From positions 124,001-188,000 of the forward strand of contig JAVHXV010000006.1 of the NCBI GenBank assembly GCA_031119475.1: 64,000 nt of DNA, written 5' to 3'. This stretch comes from Pedobacter sp. GTDB lineage: Bacteria > Bacteroidota > Bacteroidia > Sphingobacteriales > Sphingobacteriaceae. The translations under genes were made by a program, and so were the position numbers. Every line of letters begins with the position of its first letter. The first letter of the stretch is position 1. This document shows positions 1 to 8,569 of the stretch, piece by piece. The notes under the pieces were generated by a model. It had not been told where the DNA came from. It ran no database searches and worked only from the letters and a program-made list of their open reading frames with translations.

Positions 1-1230
1 GACAGCCTGTTTGATCAGCTGGAAGCCAACAACAAATGGATGGGCAGTGCTGCGCTCAGCAAAGATGGCAATCCGATCTATAGCCGTACCGTCGGACTGG
101 CGGATGAGGGAAAGAGAGCAGGTGCAAGTTCTAATTATCGGATCGGTTCGATTACTAAAATGTTCGTGGCCACTTTGACGGTGCTTGCCATTGAGGAAAA
201 AAAATTGGCATTCGAAGACAAGTTGGCGAAATATTTCCCTTCAGTTGCCAACGCCGACCAGATCACGATTTCCCATCTGTTGAACCACCATAGCGGCATT
301 GCCAATTTCACCAATAGCCCCACTTACTTGAGCTGGCGGACGGAAAAGAAGACCCATAAGGAAATCCTTGGTATCATCAGTGCCAATCCGAGCGATTTTG
401 AGCCAGGAAGCAAAGCGGCCTATAGCAATTCAAATTATGTACTGTTGGGCTATATCTTGGAGAAGCTTTACGACAAGCCCTTACAAAAGATTGTTGCCGA
501 AAAAATAACCAAGCCTTTGGGACTAAAGCAGACCTACATTGGCGAGGCCATTGACGTGGCACGTGATGAGGTCAACTCCTACTTTTACCTAAACGGATGG
601 CAGAAACAGCCTGAGACCGACCTATCCATTGCGGCAGGTGCAGGTGCGATGGTTTCCAACCCGATAGACCTGAACCGTTTCATTACCGCCCTGTTCAGCG
701 GCAAGCTTGTTTCAATGGCCAGTTTAGCTAAGATGAAAGCCCTCCAGGACCAATACGGCTATGGAATGCGACAGTTTGCGTTCGACAAAAAAATTGGATA
801 TGGGCATAATGGCGGGATTGACGGCTTTAGTTCCATGCTATATCTACTGCCAGAGGATGGGCTGAGCGTAGCGATTACCAGCAATGGAAATGCGTACGAC
901 AACAATAAGATTTTGATTGCCCTCTTCAATGCCTACTATGGCAAACCGTTTACGGTGCCCGATTTCAAACTGATGAGCCTAAGACCGGAAGACCTTGACC
1001 AATACCTAGGCGTGTATAGCGCACCTAACTTTCCCCTAAAGATTACCATTAGCAAAAAAAGCAATGTAATGGTTACCCAGGCTACCGGCCAATCCCCAAT
1101 TACCATGGAAGCCACGGCAAAAGATCGCTTTGAATATAGTCCTGCGGGAATTGTGCTCGATTTTAAGCCTGCAGAAAAGCAGCTGATCTTATCTCAGGGT
1201 GGCGGCAGGTATGTTTTAACTAAAGAATAA
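1..1230 (+). CDS. Serine hydrolase, beta-lactamase/class C PBP-like family (5' end outside window)
   Basis: The reading frame is open from base 1, so the listed ATG at 40 is internal and the N-terminus, probably with a signal peptide, lies outside the window. The family motifs are SITK (SxxK nucleophile, about residue 50 of the visible part), YSN in a YSNSNY context, and HNG in GHNGGIDGF as the third motif. This is the fold of class C beta-lactamases, DD-peptidases and esterases. A C-terminal extension of about 100 residues follows the catalytic domain, as in many Bacteroidota members. The substrate cannot be told from sequence; most such proteins are not true beta-lactamases. A repeat tract follows the stop. 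Confidence 0.85.
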   Translation, partial: DSLFDQLEANNKWMGSAALSKDGNPIYSRTVGLADEGKRAGASSNYRIGSITKMFVATLTVLAIEEKKLAFEDKLAKYFPSVANADQITISHLLNHHSGIANFTNSPTYLSWRTEKKTHKEILGIISANPSDFEPGSKAAYSNSNYVLLGYILEKLYDKPLQKIVAEKITKPLGLKQTYIGEAIDVARDEVNSYFYLNGWQKQPETDLSIAAGAGAMVSNPIDLNRFITALFSGKLVSMASLAKMKALQDQYGYGMRQFAFDKKIGYGHNGGIDGFSSMLYLLPEDGLSVAITSNGNAYDNNKILIALFNAYYGKPFTVPDFKLMSLRPEDLDQYLGVYSAPNFPLKITISKKSNVMVTQATGQSPITMEATAKDRFEYSPAGIVLDFKPAEKQLILSQGGGRYVLTKE

Positions 1231-1236
1231 TTGCTT

Positions 1237-1310
1237 CATTGTTATATGGTACTATTGTTAGATTGTTATATGGCTTGATTGTTATATGACCTGATTGTTA
1301 TCTTCACATC
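1237..1310 (+). repeat. Tandem micro-repeat, unit about GATTGTTATATGGY
   Basis: About four degenerate copies of a TTGTTATATGG unit lie just after the serine hydrolase stop. They read outward from that gene, like the other 3' tracts in this window. Confidence 0.7.
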
Positions 1311-1340
1311 TTATTCGTTGTTTAAACTTAGATTTACTAC

Positions 1341-1772
1341 ATGAAAACAGATCCATTAATCATTGAAAGAATGTATGAGGTAAGCCCAGACAAAATCTGG
1401 CGGGCGTTGACCGTTAATGACGAACTCCAAAAGTGGTATTTTAAACTTAAGGAATTCCATCCCAAAGTAGGCTTCAAATTTGATTTTATTGGAGGTCCGG
1501 AAGAAGGGCCGCAATATCTCCACCTCTGTGAAATAACCGAAATTGTTGAAGGAAAAAAAATAGCCTACACCTGGCGCTACGACAATTACCCGGGTAACTC
1601 TACAATCACCTGGGAGCTTTTCGATCAGGGCGGGCAAACGTTGCTGAGGTTAACACATGAAGACATCCATACCTTTGAAGAAAACGGCCCAAACTTTACC
1701 AAAGAAAGCTTTAAAGGTGGCTGGACCTATTTTGTACATACCGCTTTGAAGGAATATTTAGAAAATGTTTAG
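1341..1772 (+). CDS. SRPBCC (AHSA1-like) domain protein
   Basis: A 143-residue single-domain protein of the START-like SRPBCC superfamily, AHSA1 branch. It opens with a strand (ITERxY-like, here IIERMYEVSPDKIWRALT) followed by the WYF and FDFIGG region, and has the closing long helix (FKGGWTYFVHTALKEYLE). Such proteins bind hydrophobic ligands or act as stress-related co-chaperone relatives; no catalytic function is visible. A near-consensus -7 box TAGATTTA (7/8) lies 4 nt before the ATG. The TAG stop lies inside the following GTTTAG repeat tract. Confidence 0.85.
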   Translation: MKTDPLIIERMYEVSPDKIWRALTVNDELQKWYFKLKEFHPKVGFKFDFIGGPEEGPQYLHLCEITEIVEGKKIAYTWRYDNYPGNSTITWELFDQGGQTLLRLTHEDIHTFEENGPNFTKESFKGGWTYFVHTALKEYLENV

Positions 1773-1842
1773 TTGTTGGTTGCTTAGGTGGTTAGTTGGT
1801 TGTTTAGTTTTTTAGGTGTTTAGGTGTTTAGGTGTTTAGGTA
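1769..1842 (+). repeat. Tandem micro-repeat, unit GTTTAGGT
   Basis: Degenerate then near-perfect copies of GTTTAGGT, with a run of about four perfect units. The tract includes the stop codon of the preceding SRPBCC gene. Related AACAACTAAACAACC tracts, its reverse complement, occur on the 5' side of other genes. Confidence 0.8.
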
Positions 1843-1902
1843 TAGGAACAACACAAAGAGTTCATAGATACATTTTAACCACACCATCTTTCTACTTGAT
1901 AC

Positions 1903-1963
1903 CTGATACTTGATACCTGATACTTGATACCTGATACTTGATACTTGATACTTGATACTTTTA
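1903..1963 (+). repeat. Tandem micro-repeat, unit CTTGATACCTGATA
   Basis: About eight copies of a 7-mer (CTTGATA or CCTGATA) directly before the DUF1801 gene. The last copy runs into a -7-like box, TACTTTTA. The ORF track's TTG start at 1945 lies inside this repeat and is not used here. Confidence 0.85.
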
Positions 1964-1980
1964 ATCTTAAACTCAATCAA

Positions 1981-2334
1981 ATGTCAGCTAAAACCATAGA
2001 CGAATACATAGCAGGTTTTCCTGAAGAGGTCAGGGAACGCTTGGGCCAGGTAAGGAATACCATTGTCAAGGCCGTACCAGCTGCAGAAGAAGCGATCAGT
2101 TACGGTATGCCAGCCTTTAAGCTCAACAAAAAACCCTTGATCTACTTTGCTGCCTTTAAAAATCATATCGGCGTATATGCTACTCCTACCGGGCATGAAG
2201 CCTTTAAGGCAGAACTCGCAAAATACAAACAGGGAAAAGGCTCTGTCCAATTTCCATTCGACCAGGTGTTGCCTTTAGATCTCATAGCGAGGATGAGCAA
2301 GTTCAGGGCCGAAGAGCAGGGAAAGAAAAGGTAA
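1981..2334 (+). CDS. DUF1801 (YdhG-like) domain protein
   Basis: A 117-residue protein that starts at the ATG at 1981, not the TTG at 1945 in the repeat. The N-terminus (MSAKTIDEYIAGFPEEV) and the motifs AEEAISYGMPAFKL and HIGVYATP are typical of the small DUF1801 family, an alpha/beta fold of unknown biochemical function sometimes called iron-chaperone-like (YdhG). It is a single gene with no operon partner. The final Lys-Lys-Arg codons and the TAA lie at the start of a purine-rich repeat (GGTAAGATGG). Confidence 0.85.
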   Translation: MSAKTIDEYIAGFPEEVRERLGQVRNTIVKAVPAAEEAISYGMPAFKLNKKPLIYFAAFKNHIGVYATPTGHEAFKAELAKYKQGKGSVQFPFDQVLPLDLIARMSKFRAEEQGKKR

Positions 2335-2462
2335 GATGAAAAAAGGAAGATGGAAAAGGTAAGATGGAAGAAGGGAAAGGTAAAAGGTAAGATGGAAGAT
2401 GGAAGAAGGAATATGGAAGGTTAACTATCAACTATTAACTAGAACTATTAACTAGGAACTAA
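2326..2462 (+). repeat. Composite spacer repeat: AAGATGGAAGG tract then AACTATTAACTAG tract
   Basis: The left part, outward from the DUF1801 stop, is made of GGTAAGATGG-like units. The right part, TATCAACTATTAACTAGAAC-like, reads outward from the pyrD stop when taken on the minus strand (CTAGTTAATAGTT). The unit type changes near 2420, so the spacer has two tracts of opposite polarity between convergent genes. Confidence 0.75.
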
Positions 2463-2465
2463 TAT

Positions 2466-3500
2466 CTACCGACTAACCAACGCCCTGCATATTCTTTTGA
2501 TCAGGCCTGGTCCTTCGTAGATAAAGCCGGTATAGAGCTGGACAAGTGAAGCTCCGGCATCGATCTTATCTTGCGCATCTTTTGCCGAATGGATTCCGCC
2601 CACCCCAATGATCGGAAAAGAATGGCCAGATTTTTCGGCTAAATAACGGATTACAGCCGTCGATTTTTCTGTCAAGGGCCTACCGCTCAGTCCGCCCATT
2701 TCATTTTTTACTTTTTCTACCGCATATAGTCCCTCGCGATCGATTGTTGTATTGGTCGCAATTACGCCCGCAATATTGGTTTCCTTTACAATTTCTACAA
2801 TATCGTCTAATTGCTCATTAGTTAAATCTGGTGCAATTTTTAGAAGGATAGGGCGCGTGGCCGCATGGGTTTGGTTTCTTTGTTGCAAAGTATGGAGCAG
2901 TGTTTTGAGTGGCTCCTTTTCCTGTAGGGCCCTAAGCCCGGGCGTATTGGGCGAGCTCACATTAACAACAAAGTAATCGACCACATCAAAGAGGCAATCA
3001 AAGCATTTGACATAATCGCTGACTGCGTCTTCGTTCGGAGTGTTCTTATTTTTACCGATATTGCCGCCGATCACGATGGTAGGATCTTTTTCTTTTAAAA
3101 TGCGCAAGCGCTGGGCCATCACATCGACCCCTTTATTATTGAAGCCCATCCTATTGATAATGGCTTCATCTTCCTGTAACCTGAACATCCGTGGCTTATC
3201 ATTCCCGGGTTGGGGCAATGGCGTAACCGTTCCCACTTCGATAAAGCCAAACCCAAGATTGCTCAGGGCCTCCACATATTCGCCATTCTTATCAAATCCG
3301 GCAGCAAGTCCGACAGGGTTCTTAAACTTGATCCCAAATACTTCCCTTTCAAGTCCCTTAATGTGCACATCATAACTGCTGCGCAGGATGGTCTTGCCCA
3401 GTGGAAAATAATCATTGAACCATTTCAAACGTTTCACCACAAAGTGATGGACATCTTCTGGATCAAACTTGAAAAAAATAGGCTTGACGAGGCGATACAT
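2466..3500 (-). CDS. pyrD: Dihydroorotate dehydrogenase (quinone), class 2
   Basis: A 344-residue class 2 DHODH, the membrane-associated flavoenzyme that oxidises dihydroorotate to orotate with quinone in pyrimidine synthesis. The N-terminal amphipathic segment ([21 protein letters not shown]) marks the quinone-using class. FMN and substrate motifs include [32 protein letters not shown] and the C-terminal [11 protein letters not shown]. The catalytic base is the Ser in VNVSSPNT. The ORF track extends 21 codons upstream, but those codons (LDSGLLDS...) are translated spacer repeat. The internal ATG at 3500 matches the family start and has TATCTTCG (7/8 of the -7 box) 4 nt before it. Confidence 0.96.
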   Translation of the reverse strand: MYRLVKPIFFKFDPEDVHHFVVKRLKWFNDYFPLGKTILRSSYDVHIKGLEREVFGIKFKNPVGLAAGFDKNGEYVEALSNLGFGFIEVGTVTPLPQPGNDKPRMFRLQEDEAIINRMGFNNKGVDVMAQRLRILKEKDPTIVIGGNIGKNKNTPNEDAVSDYVKCFDCLFDVVDYFVVNVSSPNTPGLRALQEKEPLKTLLHTLQQRNQTHAATRPILLKIAPDLTNEQLDDIVEIVKETNIAGVIATNTTIDREGLYAVEKVKNEMGGLSGRPLTEKSTAVIRYLAEKSGHSFPIIGVGGIHSAKDAQDKIDAGASLVQLYTGFIYEGPGLIKRICRALVSR

Positions 3501-3512
3501 GATGCGAAGATA

Positions 3513-3795
3513 GGGAAAAGAGTCCAGAAGTCCGAAGTTGGAGTCCAGAAGTCCAGAGTCCAAGAGTCCATGGTTAAGTCCGAGGTCAAGGAAGTTGGGA
3601 AGTCCGAAGTGGAGTCCAGAAGTCCAGAGTCCAAAAGTCCATGATTTAAGTCGGAAAGTCTGAGGTCGGAAAGTCTGAATTCTAAAGCGCTATGCAATCT
3701 GGACTTCTGGACTCTTCGACTTCTGGACTCTTAGACTACAAATCTTCCGACTTCGGACTTCCCGACTTTCTGACTTACCGACTTCCCGACTTCCA
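3513..3795. repeat. Inverted micro-repeat spacer, unit AAGTCCAGAAGTCCG and its complement
   Basis: This fills the 321-bp gene-free spacer between divergent pyrD and the ABC-F gene. From about 3513 to 3680 it reads AGTCCAGAAGTCCGAAGT; from about 3706 to 3795 it reads the complement, GACTTCCGGACTTC. The switch lies near a short unique core at about 3681-3705. Both halves use the same unit, so the spacer is an imperfect inverted repeat that could fold into a very long hairpin. No gene is supported here; overlapping ORF-track entries are translated repeat. Confidence 0.85.
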
Positions 3796-3805
3796 GACTT
3801 TTTAG

Positions 3806-3813
3806 TAATTTTG
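3806..3813 (+). promoter_or_regulatory. Promoter -7 box TAATTTTG
   Basis: Exact match to the Bacteroidota -7 consensus TAnnTTTG, at the end of the repeat tract and 8 nt before the ABC-F ATG. No clear -33 TTTG is visible in the repeat upstream. Confidence 0.6.
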
Positions 3814-3821
3814 CACCTACA

Positions 3822-5732
3822 ATGATTTCAATAAACGATTTAACTTTCCTGATCGGCTCAAGGGCCCTATATGACGAAGCGAACTGGCACATTAAACCTG
3901 GTGATCGAGTAGGACTGATTGGTGCCAATGGTACTGGAAAGTCGACCTTGCTCAAACTGATCGTGGGCGAATATGCACCATCTTCTGGCAGCATCTCGAT
4001 GGCGAAAGACCTGAAAATAGGCTATTTGAACCAAGATCTGCTTTCTTACGACTCGCACCACAGCATTTTACATGTGGCCATGGAAGCCTTTGAACGCCAG
4101 AACCAGCTTCATGATGAGATTGAGGAACTGTTGAAAAAGATCGAAACCGACTACAGCGAAGAAACGCTGAATAAGCTGAGCGATAAACAGCAGGAGTTTG
4201 AAGCACTGGACGGTTACAATATCGAATATCGTGCAAATGAAATCTTGGCCGGTCTGGGATTTAGTACGGAAGATCAGGTAAGGCCCTTGAATACTTTTTC
4301 TGGAGGTTGGCGGATGCGGGTAATGTTGGCTAAAATCCTATTGCAGGATCCTGACATCCTCTTGTTGGATGAGCCGACCAACCACATGGACCTTCCTTCC
4401 ATCAAATGGCTGGAAACCTATTTGGGTGCCTTTGAAGGAGCCATCGTCATTGTATCGCACGACCGTTATTTCTTGGATAAGATCGTGCGCAAAACAGTAG
4501 AATCCCGCAAGGGGAAACTTACCGTGTATGCCGGTAACTATTCTTTCTATCTGGAGGAAAAGGCCCTTCGTAGCGAAATCCAACGTGGTGAATTTAAGAA
4601 CCAACAGGCCAAGATCAAACAGGAAGAAAGGCTCATTGAAAGGTTTAAGGCCAAGGCCAGCAAGGCCAAAATGGCACAGTCGAGAATGAAAGCTCTGGAC
4701 AAGATGGAGCGCGTAGAAGATGTAGACGATGATAACCCAACCGTAAACTTCAGCTTCAAATTTTCAAAACCATCTGGAAGGCATGTGGTCAAGCTGGAGC
4801 ACGTTAGCAAAAGCTATCCACAGGTAGACATCCTGCACGATGCAGAAGCGCTTATTGAAAAAGGCGATAAAATTGCGCTGATCGGTGCCAATGGCAAGGG
4901 AAAATCTACTTTGCTGAGGATCATTGCGGGCACAGAGAAATTTGTAGGCCAATGCGAGACTGGCCATAATGTAACCACCACTTTCTTTGCGCAACATCAA
5001 CTGGAATCGCTCCACTTGGAAAATACGATCTTGGAAGAACTTCAGGCGTTTGCACCAAAACATACCGATACCGAACTGCGTTCCATTTTGGGCTGTTTCC
5101 TGTTTACTGGCGATGATGTTTTCAAAAAGATCAAGGTGCTATCTGGGGGCGAGAAATCGAGGGTAGCCTTGGCCAAATCGCTCACCACCGATTCGAACTT
5201 CCTGATCTTGGATGAGCCGACCAACCACTTGGACATCCAGTCGGTGAACATCCTGATCCAGGCCCTGCAACAATATGAAGGAACATTCATTACCGTTTCC
5301 CACGATCGTTATTTTTTAGATCATGTGGCCAATAAGATCTGGTTTATCGAAGAAGAAAAGATCAAGGCCTATCCTGGAACCTACGAAGAATACGAGGAAT
5401 GGAACAGTAAAAGGGTTATTCCGGCCCCAAAACCGATCCCTGTTAAACCAACTGGCGAAGAAAAGAAAAAACCTATCGTCCAAGCCGACGAAAATGCGCA
5501 GCAACGTTTAAAAAAATTAAATGAGAAACTGAAACGTGTTGAGGAGGAAGTTGCGGCATTTGAATTGAGCGTTGCAGCCGCGGAAGCAGAATTGGCCAAA
5601 GAAGAAGTTTTCACCAGTCAACATAAGTTGGATGACGCCAATAAACGCTATATGGCAGAAAAAACCATGCTTGATGAGGCCCAGCATCGATGGGAAGCAT
5701 TGGCAGCAGAAATCATGGAACTCGAAGCCTAA
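3822..5732 (+). CDS. ABC-F family ATP-binding protein
   Basis: A 636-residue cytoplasmic protein with two ABC ATPase domains in one chain and no membrane domain, which defines the ABC-F class of ribosome-associated factors. Domain 1 has Walker A GANGTGKST (residues 34-42), signature SGGWRMRV and Walker B LLLDEPTNHMD. Domain 2 has GANGKGKST, SGGEKSRV and LILDEPTNHLD. The charged inter-domain linker (about 240-310) is the usual P-site tRNA interaction motif, and the C-terminus is a long coiled coil (about 540-635), as in Uup-like members. It is probably a translation or ribosome-rescue factor; specific antibiotic protection cannot be claimed. Its TAA overlaps the next ATG (TAATG). Confidence 0.93.
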   Translation: MISINDLTFLIGSRALYDEANWHIKPGDRVGLIGANGTGKSTLLKLIVGEYAPSSGSISMAKDLKIGYLNQDLLSYDSHHSILHVAMEAFERQNQLHDEIEELLKKIETDYSEETLNKLSDKQQEFEALDGYNIEYRANEILAGLGFSTEDQVRPLNTFSGGWRMRVMLAKILLQDPDILLLDEPTNHMDLPSIKWLETYLGAFEGAIVIVSHDRYFLDKIVRKTVESRKGKLTVYAGNYSFYLEEKALRSEIQRGEFKNQQAKIKQEERLIERFKAKASKAKMAQSRMKALDKMERVEDVDDDNPTVNFSFKFSKPSGRHVVKLEHVSKSYPQVDILHDAEALIEKGDKIALIGANGKGKSTLLRIIAGTEKFVGQCETGHNVTTTFFAQHQLESLHLENTILEELQAFAPKHTDTELRSILGCFLFTGDDVFKKIKVLSGGEKSRVALAKSLTTDSNFLILDEPTNHLDIQSVNILIQALQQYEGTFITVSHDRYFLDHVANKIWFIEEEKIKAYPGTYEEYEEWNSKRVIPAPKPIPVKPTGEEKKKPIVQADENAQQRLKKLNEKLKRVEEEVAAFELSVAAAEAELAKEEVFTSQHKLDDANKRYMAEKTMLDEAQHRWEALAAEIMELEA

Positions 5733-6991
5733 TGAAAAGATCACTGCTGTTGCTATGGATGATGGTTTGGCTCCTGCCAGCATTTGGACAATCGGAGGGC
5801 ATGTCATATGAGAACAGGATTTATCATCCCGCTATCAAGACTGTAGAATGTTATAACTCGAAAAAAGAGCAATCTTTCCCCATCATTGCGCTCAACACCG
5901 GCGAAACCATCACTTTTGCATTCGATGACCTGCGGGGTGGCAATAAAAACTACAGCTATAGCATTGAGCATTGTACCTACGATTGGAAACCATCACGCCT
6001 CAACCAGCTTGATTATGTAGAGTCTTTCCGCGAAGACATTATTTTCAATACGCGTTTTTCATTCAATACACTACAGCAATTTACGCATTATCAGCTCAGC
6101 CTGCCCAACGAACAGGTCAAGCCAAAAATTGCCGGCAACTACCTGTTGCGTGTATTTGAAAAAAATGATCCGAAGAAAACCATCATCACCCAGCGTTTTT
6201 ACATCGTAAACAATACTGTAGGCGTAGGTGCCGAAGTGGTACCGAGTAACCAGGTGCAATACCGCAGTACCAAGCAGAAGGTCAATTTTACCATCTTCCA
6301 TCAACAGCCTATCCAAAACCCCTATCAGACCTTAAAAGCCATCGTCATGCAAAATGGCGTTCCGCAGACAGCTGTGTTGAATACCAATCCGGCCTTTATC
6401 AAACAGGGTGCCCTGCAATATAATGATGTGGCTTCAAATGATTTTTGGGGAGGCAATGAGTTCAGGAAATTCGATTTCAGGAATTTCAGGTATAAGGCCG
6501 AGCATGTGCAGGAACTGTATAAAGATACCGCCAATACGATCATCTTGTTTGCCGATCAGCCCAACGGCACGGCAAAATACAGCAACCAGGTTGATGAAAA
6601 TGGCAGCTTTTTCATCCGTAACCAGGATGGGCGCGACAACATTACCGATAGTGATTATGCCAAGGTGCTCTTTACGCTAAACGCACAGCCTCCCAGTTTG
6701 AACGGAAATGCCTACGTAGTTGGCAGATTTAACAACTATACGCTAAATGAAGATAGCAAGCTGACATTTGAGCCTTCAAGGAAAAGATTTTATGCCAGCA
6801 TTAAGCTGAAACAGGGTCTTTACGACTTTAAATATGTTTGGGTTGACGCACAGGGCAAGTTTGACGATACCATATTTGAAGGTTCATTTTTTGAAACCGA
6901 TAACAGCTATCAGGTCTTGGTCTATTACCGCAGGCCAGCTAGCCGATACGATGAACTGGTGGGTTTTGCGACCGCTGCTACTGGGAAATAG
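5732..6991 (+). CDS. Type IX secretion plug-domain protein (DUF5103)
   Basis: A 419-residue secreted protein that starts at 5732, where the ATG overlaps the ABC-F stop (TAATG). The ORF-track start at 5690 lies inside the ABC-F frame. A signal peptide ending at about residue 20 (LLPAFGQ) is followed by the DUF5103 / T9SS plug N-terminal domain: YENRIYHPAIKTVECY, IEHCTYDWKPS and a beta-rich C-terminal part. Related proteins have been identified as the plug of the SprA outer-membrane translocon of the type IX secretion system. One-base overlap suggests translational coupling to the ABC-F gene, an odd pairing of a ribosome factor with an envelope protein. Confidence 0.85.
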   Translation: MKRSLLLLWMMVWLLPAFGQSEGMSYENRIYHPAIKTVECYNSKKEQSFPIIALNTGETITFAFDDLRGGNKNYSYSIEHCTYDWKPSRLNQLDYVESFREDIIFNTRFSFNTLQQFTHYQLSLPNEQVKPKIAGNYLLRVFEKNDPKKTIITQRFYIVNNTVGVGAEVVPSNQVQYRSTKQKVNFTIFHQQPIQNPYQTLKAIVMQNGVPQTAVLNTNPAFIKQGALQYNDVASNDFWGGNEFRKFDFRNFRYKAEHVQELYKDTANTIILFADQPNGTAKYSNQVDENGSFFIRNQDGRDNITDSDYAKVLFTLNAQPPSLNGNAYVVGRFNNYTLNEDSKLTFEPSRKRFYASIKLKQGLYDFKYVWVDAQGKFDDTIFEGSFFETDNSYQVLVYYRRPASRYDELVGFATAATGK

Positions 6992-7003
6992 GTGGATTGG
7001 GAG

Positions 7004-7172
7004 TATCAGGTAGCAATTATCAAGTAGCAAGTATCAGGTATCAAGTATCAAGTATCAGGTAGCAAGTTGCGGGTTGCAGGTTGCGGACTGCAGGGCATGA
7101 CTAAGCTCAGACTCTTCAACCTAAACAACTAAACAACCAAAAACTAAACAGCCAACAACTAAACAACCAACC
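7004..7172. repeat. Two-part spacer repeat: GTATCAAGTATCAGG tract then AACAACTAAACAACC tract
   Basis: The left part (about 7004-7080) is GTATCAAGTATCAGGTAGC-like, outward from the T9SS-plug gene stop. The right part (about 7108-7172) is AACAACTAAACAACCAA, ending just before the thioesterase promoter. The left unit is the reverse complement of the CTTGATACCTGATA units found 5' of other genes. Confidence 0.8.
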
Positions 7173-7183
7173 ACAATTTTCCT

Positions 7184-7191
7184 TACTTTTG
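7184..7191 (+). promoter_or_regulatory. Promoter -7 box TACTTTTG
   Basis: Exact TAnnTTTG match only 5 nt (CGCCC) before the thioesterase ATG. Transcription would start at or next to the start codon. Confidence 0.6.
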
Positions 7192-7196
7192 CGCCC

Positions 7197-7715
7197 ATGA
7201 GTATAAAAGCGAAGCGACCGAAGGATTCTTTTACGGTAATGAACGAATTGGTATTACCCAATGATACCAACACCTTGAACAATTTAATGGGGGGCCGGTT
7301 ATTGCATTGGATGGATATTGCGGCTGCCATTTCGGCCCAAAAACATTGCAATCGGATTGTGGTTACGGCATCGGTAGACAACGTATCTTTCAAGCAGGCG
7401 ATTAAATTGGGCGATGTGATTACCATAGAGGCCAAGGTTACGCGCTCCTTCCATACATCGGTAGAAGTTAGGCTGGATGTATGGGCAGAAAACATTCCTT
7501 CTGGGACCCGTTCCAAATCAAACGAAGCCTACTATACTTTTGTGGCGGTAGATCAGAGCGGCAGAACAATTCCAGTTCCAGAGCTCAAGCCAGAAACCGA
7601 AGAAGAAACCGAACTTTACAATGGTGCGCTGCGCCGGAGGCAGTTACGCCTGATCCTTGCGGGCAAAATGGCTCCAGATGATGCCAGTGAATTGAAGGCA
7701 TTGTTTTTTAAGTAA
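7197..7715 (+). CDS. Acyl-CoA thioesterase, hotdog fold
   Basis: A 172-residue cytoplasmic hotdog-domain protein of the acyl-CoA hydrolase (YciA/BACH) type, cleaving acyl-CoA to free acid and CoA. Family motifs are LPNDTNTLNNLMGGRLLHWMDIAAAI (with the catalytic Asn/Asp region and hotdog helix), VTASVDNVSFKQAIKLGD and TFVAVD. A charged C-terminal helix rich in Glu and Arg follows. It is monocistronic, with a -7 box 5 nt before the ATG. Substrate chain length cannot be predicted. Confidence 0.9.
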   Translation: MSIKAKRPKDSFTVMNELVLPNDTNTLNNLMGGRLLHWMDIAAAISAQKHCNRIVVTASVDNVSFKQAIKLGDVITIEAKVTRSFHTSVEVRLDVWAENIPSGTRSKSNEAYYTFVAVDQSGRTIPVPELKPETEEETELYNGALRRRQLRLILAGKMAPDDASELKALFFK

Positions 7716-7717
7716 TT

Positions 7718-7885
7718 TGGTCGGGAAGTCGGTGACTGAGTCCAAGAGACCAAGAGTCCAGAAGTCCATGTAAAGTCGGAAAGTCCGAAGTCTGAGGTCT
7801 GGAGATGGAGTCCAGAAGTCTATAAAGTCGGAAGTCTGAAGTCCGGAGATGGAGTCCAGAAGTCCAGAAGTCCAAGAGTCCAGAT
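7718..7885 (+). repeat. Tandem micro-repeat, unit AAGTCCAGAAGTCC
   Basis: Same family as 3513-3795, here only in the outward 3' orientation after the thioesterase stop. It occupies the first part of the 301-bp gene-free spacer 7716-8016. Confidence 0.8.
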
Positions 7886-7929
7886 TTAATTTGTACAGGA
7901 AGAAATTCTCAGTCGGGGTATAGTGTCTA

Positions 7930-8013
7930 GGTATCAACTAAACAACTCAACAATTAAACAACTCAACAATTAAACAATTAACCAATTAAACAATTAACCA
8001 GTTAACCAGTTAA
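7930..8013 (-). repeat. Tandem micro-repeat, unit AACAATTAAACAATTAACC
   Basis: This fills the second part of the spacer next to the EVE gene stop. On the minus strand it reads GGTTAACTGGTTAATTGTTT, outward from that gene. No promoter, RNA or protein gene is visible in 7716-8016. Confidence 0.8.
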
Positions 8014-8016
8014 CCC

Positions 8017-8427
8017 TTACTCGCCCATCTCGAGGATCTTGTCAAATTCTGCCGCCTTCAACGGCATGACCGATAAACGGCCTTGTCTGACCAGAGAAAT
8101 ATCTTTTAAGGTGGGCTCTGCCTTGATCTGTTCCAGTGTAACTGGATTTTTGAGGGCCTGTACAGGAGCCAGATCTACCACTACCCAGTTCGGATCACTC
8201 GTAGTTGGATCCTGGTAGGCTTCTTTGACCACCTTGGCAATGCCAACGATGTGTTTCCCTTCGTTGCTGTGATAAAAAAGCACCAGGTCGCCTGCTCTCA
8301 TTTCCCGTAGGTTATTACGCGCCTGAAAATTGCGTACACCATCCCAGAACGTGCGTCCGTCCTGGTTGAATTTTTCCCAACTGTATTTAAAAGGTTCCGA
8401 TTTGACTAGCCAATGGTTCATGATCAT
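8017..8427 (-). CDS. EVE domain protein
   Basis: A 136-residue protein that is one complete EVE domain: WLVKSEPFKYSWEKF at the start, then the WDGVRNFQARNNLREMRAGDLVLFYHS core. The fold is related to PUA and YTH modules and is thought to read modified bases in RNA or DNA. The start may be 8427 or 8421 (MIM...). Upstream, TAAATTCG is a 7/8 match to the -7 box. It is a single gene, convergent with the thioesterase. Confidence 0.9.
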   Translation of the reverse strand: MIMNHWLVKSEPFKYSWEKFNQDGRTFWDGVRNFQARNNLREMRAGDLVLFYHSNEGKHIVGIAKVVKEAYQDPTTSDPNWVVVDLAPVQALKNPVTLEQIKAEPTLKDISLVRQGRLSVMPLKAAEFDKILEMGE

Positions 8428-8515
8428 GTTAAGTTCTAATGGCCGAATTTACGATAAAAAATAATCTTCTGGGCTTTTATCTAATGTGTAAAAAGTCTAT
8501 TCATAACATTAGCCA

Positions 8516-8545
8516 CAAAAAAAGCGCCCCATAAAAGGGGCGCTC
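8516..8545 (-). terminator. Rho-independent terminator of the metalloprotease gene
   Basis: Perfect 8-bp stem AGCGCCCC (8523-8530) / GGGGCGCT (8537-8544) with loop ATAAAA. On the minus strand it is followed by a T7 run (A7 at 8516-8522). It lies about 25 nt past the stop of the minus-strand protease gene. Confidence 0.92.
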
Positions 8546-8569
8546 TTGATACTTTCAATCTATTGCAGA

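Noticed and set aside
1-1230. Antibiotic-resistance beta-lactamase
   Set aside because: Class C-like motifs are shared with many esterases and peptidases; the C-terminal extension and lack of diagnostic residues do not support resistance.
3434-3697. ORFs rich in LDSGLLDS or SPESKSP (also 3210-3644, 7644-7937 and 13129-13521)
   Set aside because: They are translations of spacer repeats running into real genes on either strand.
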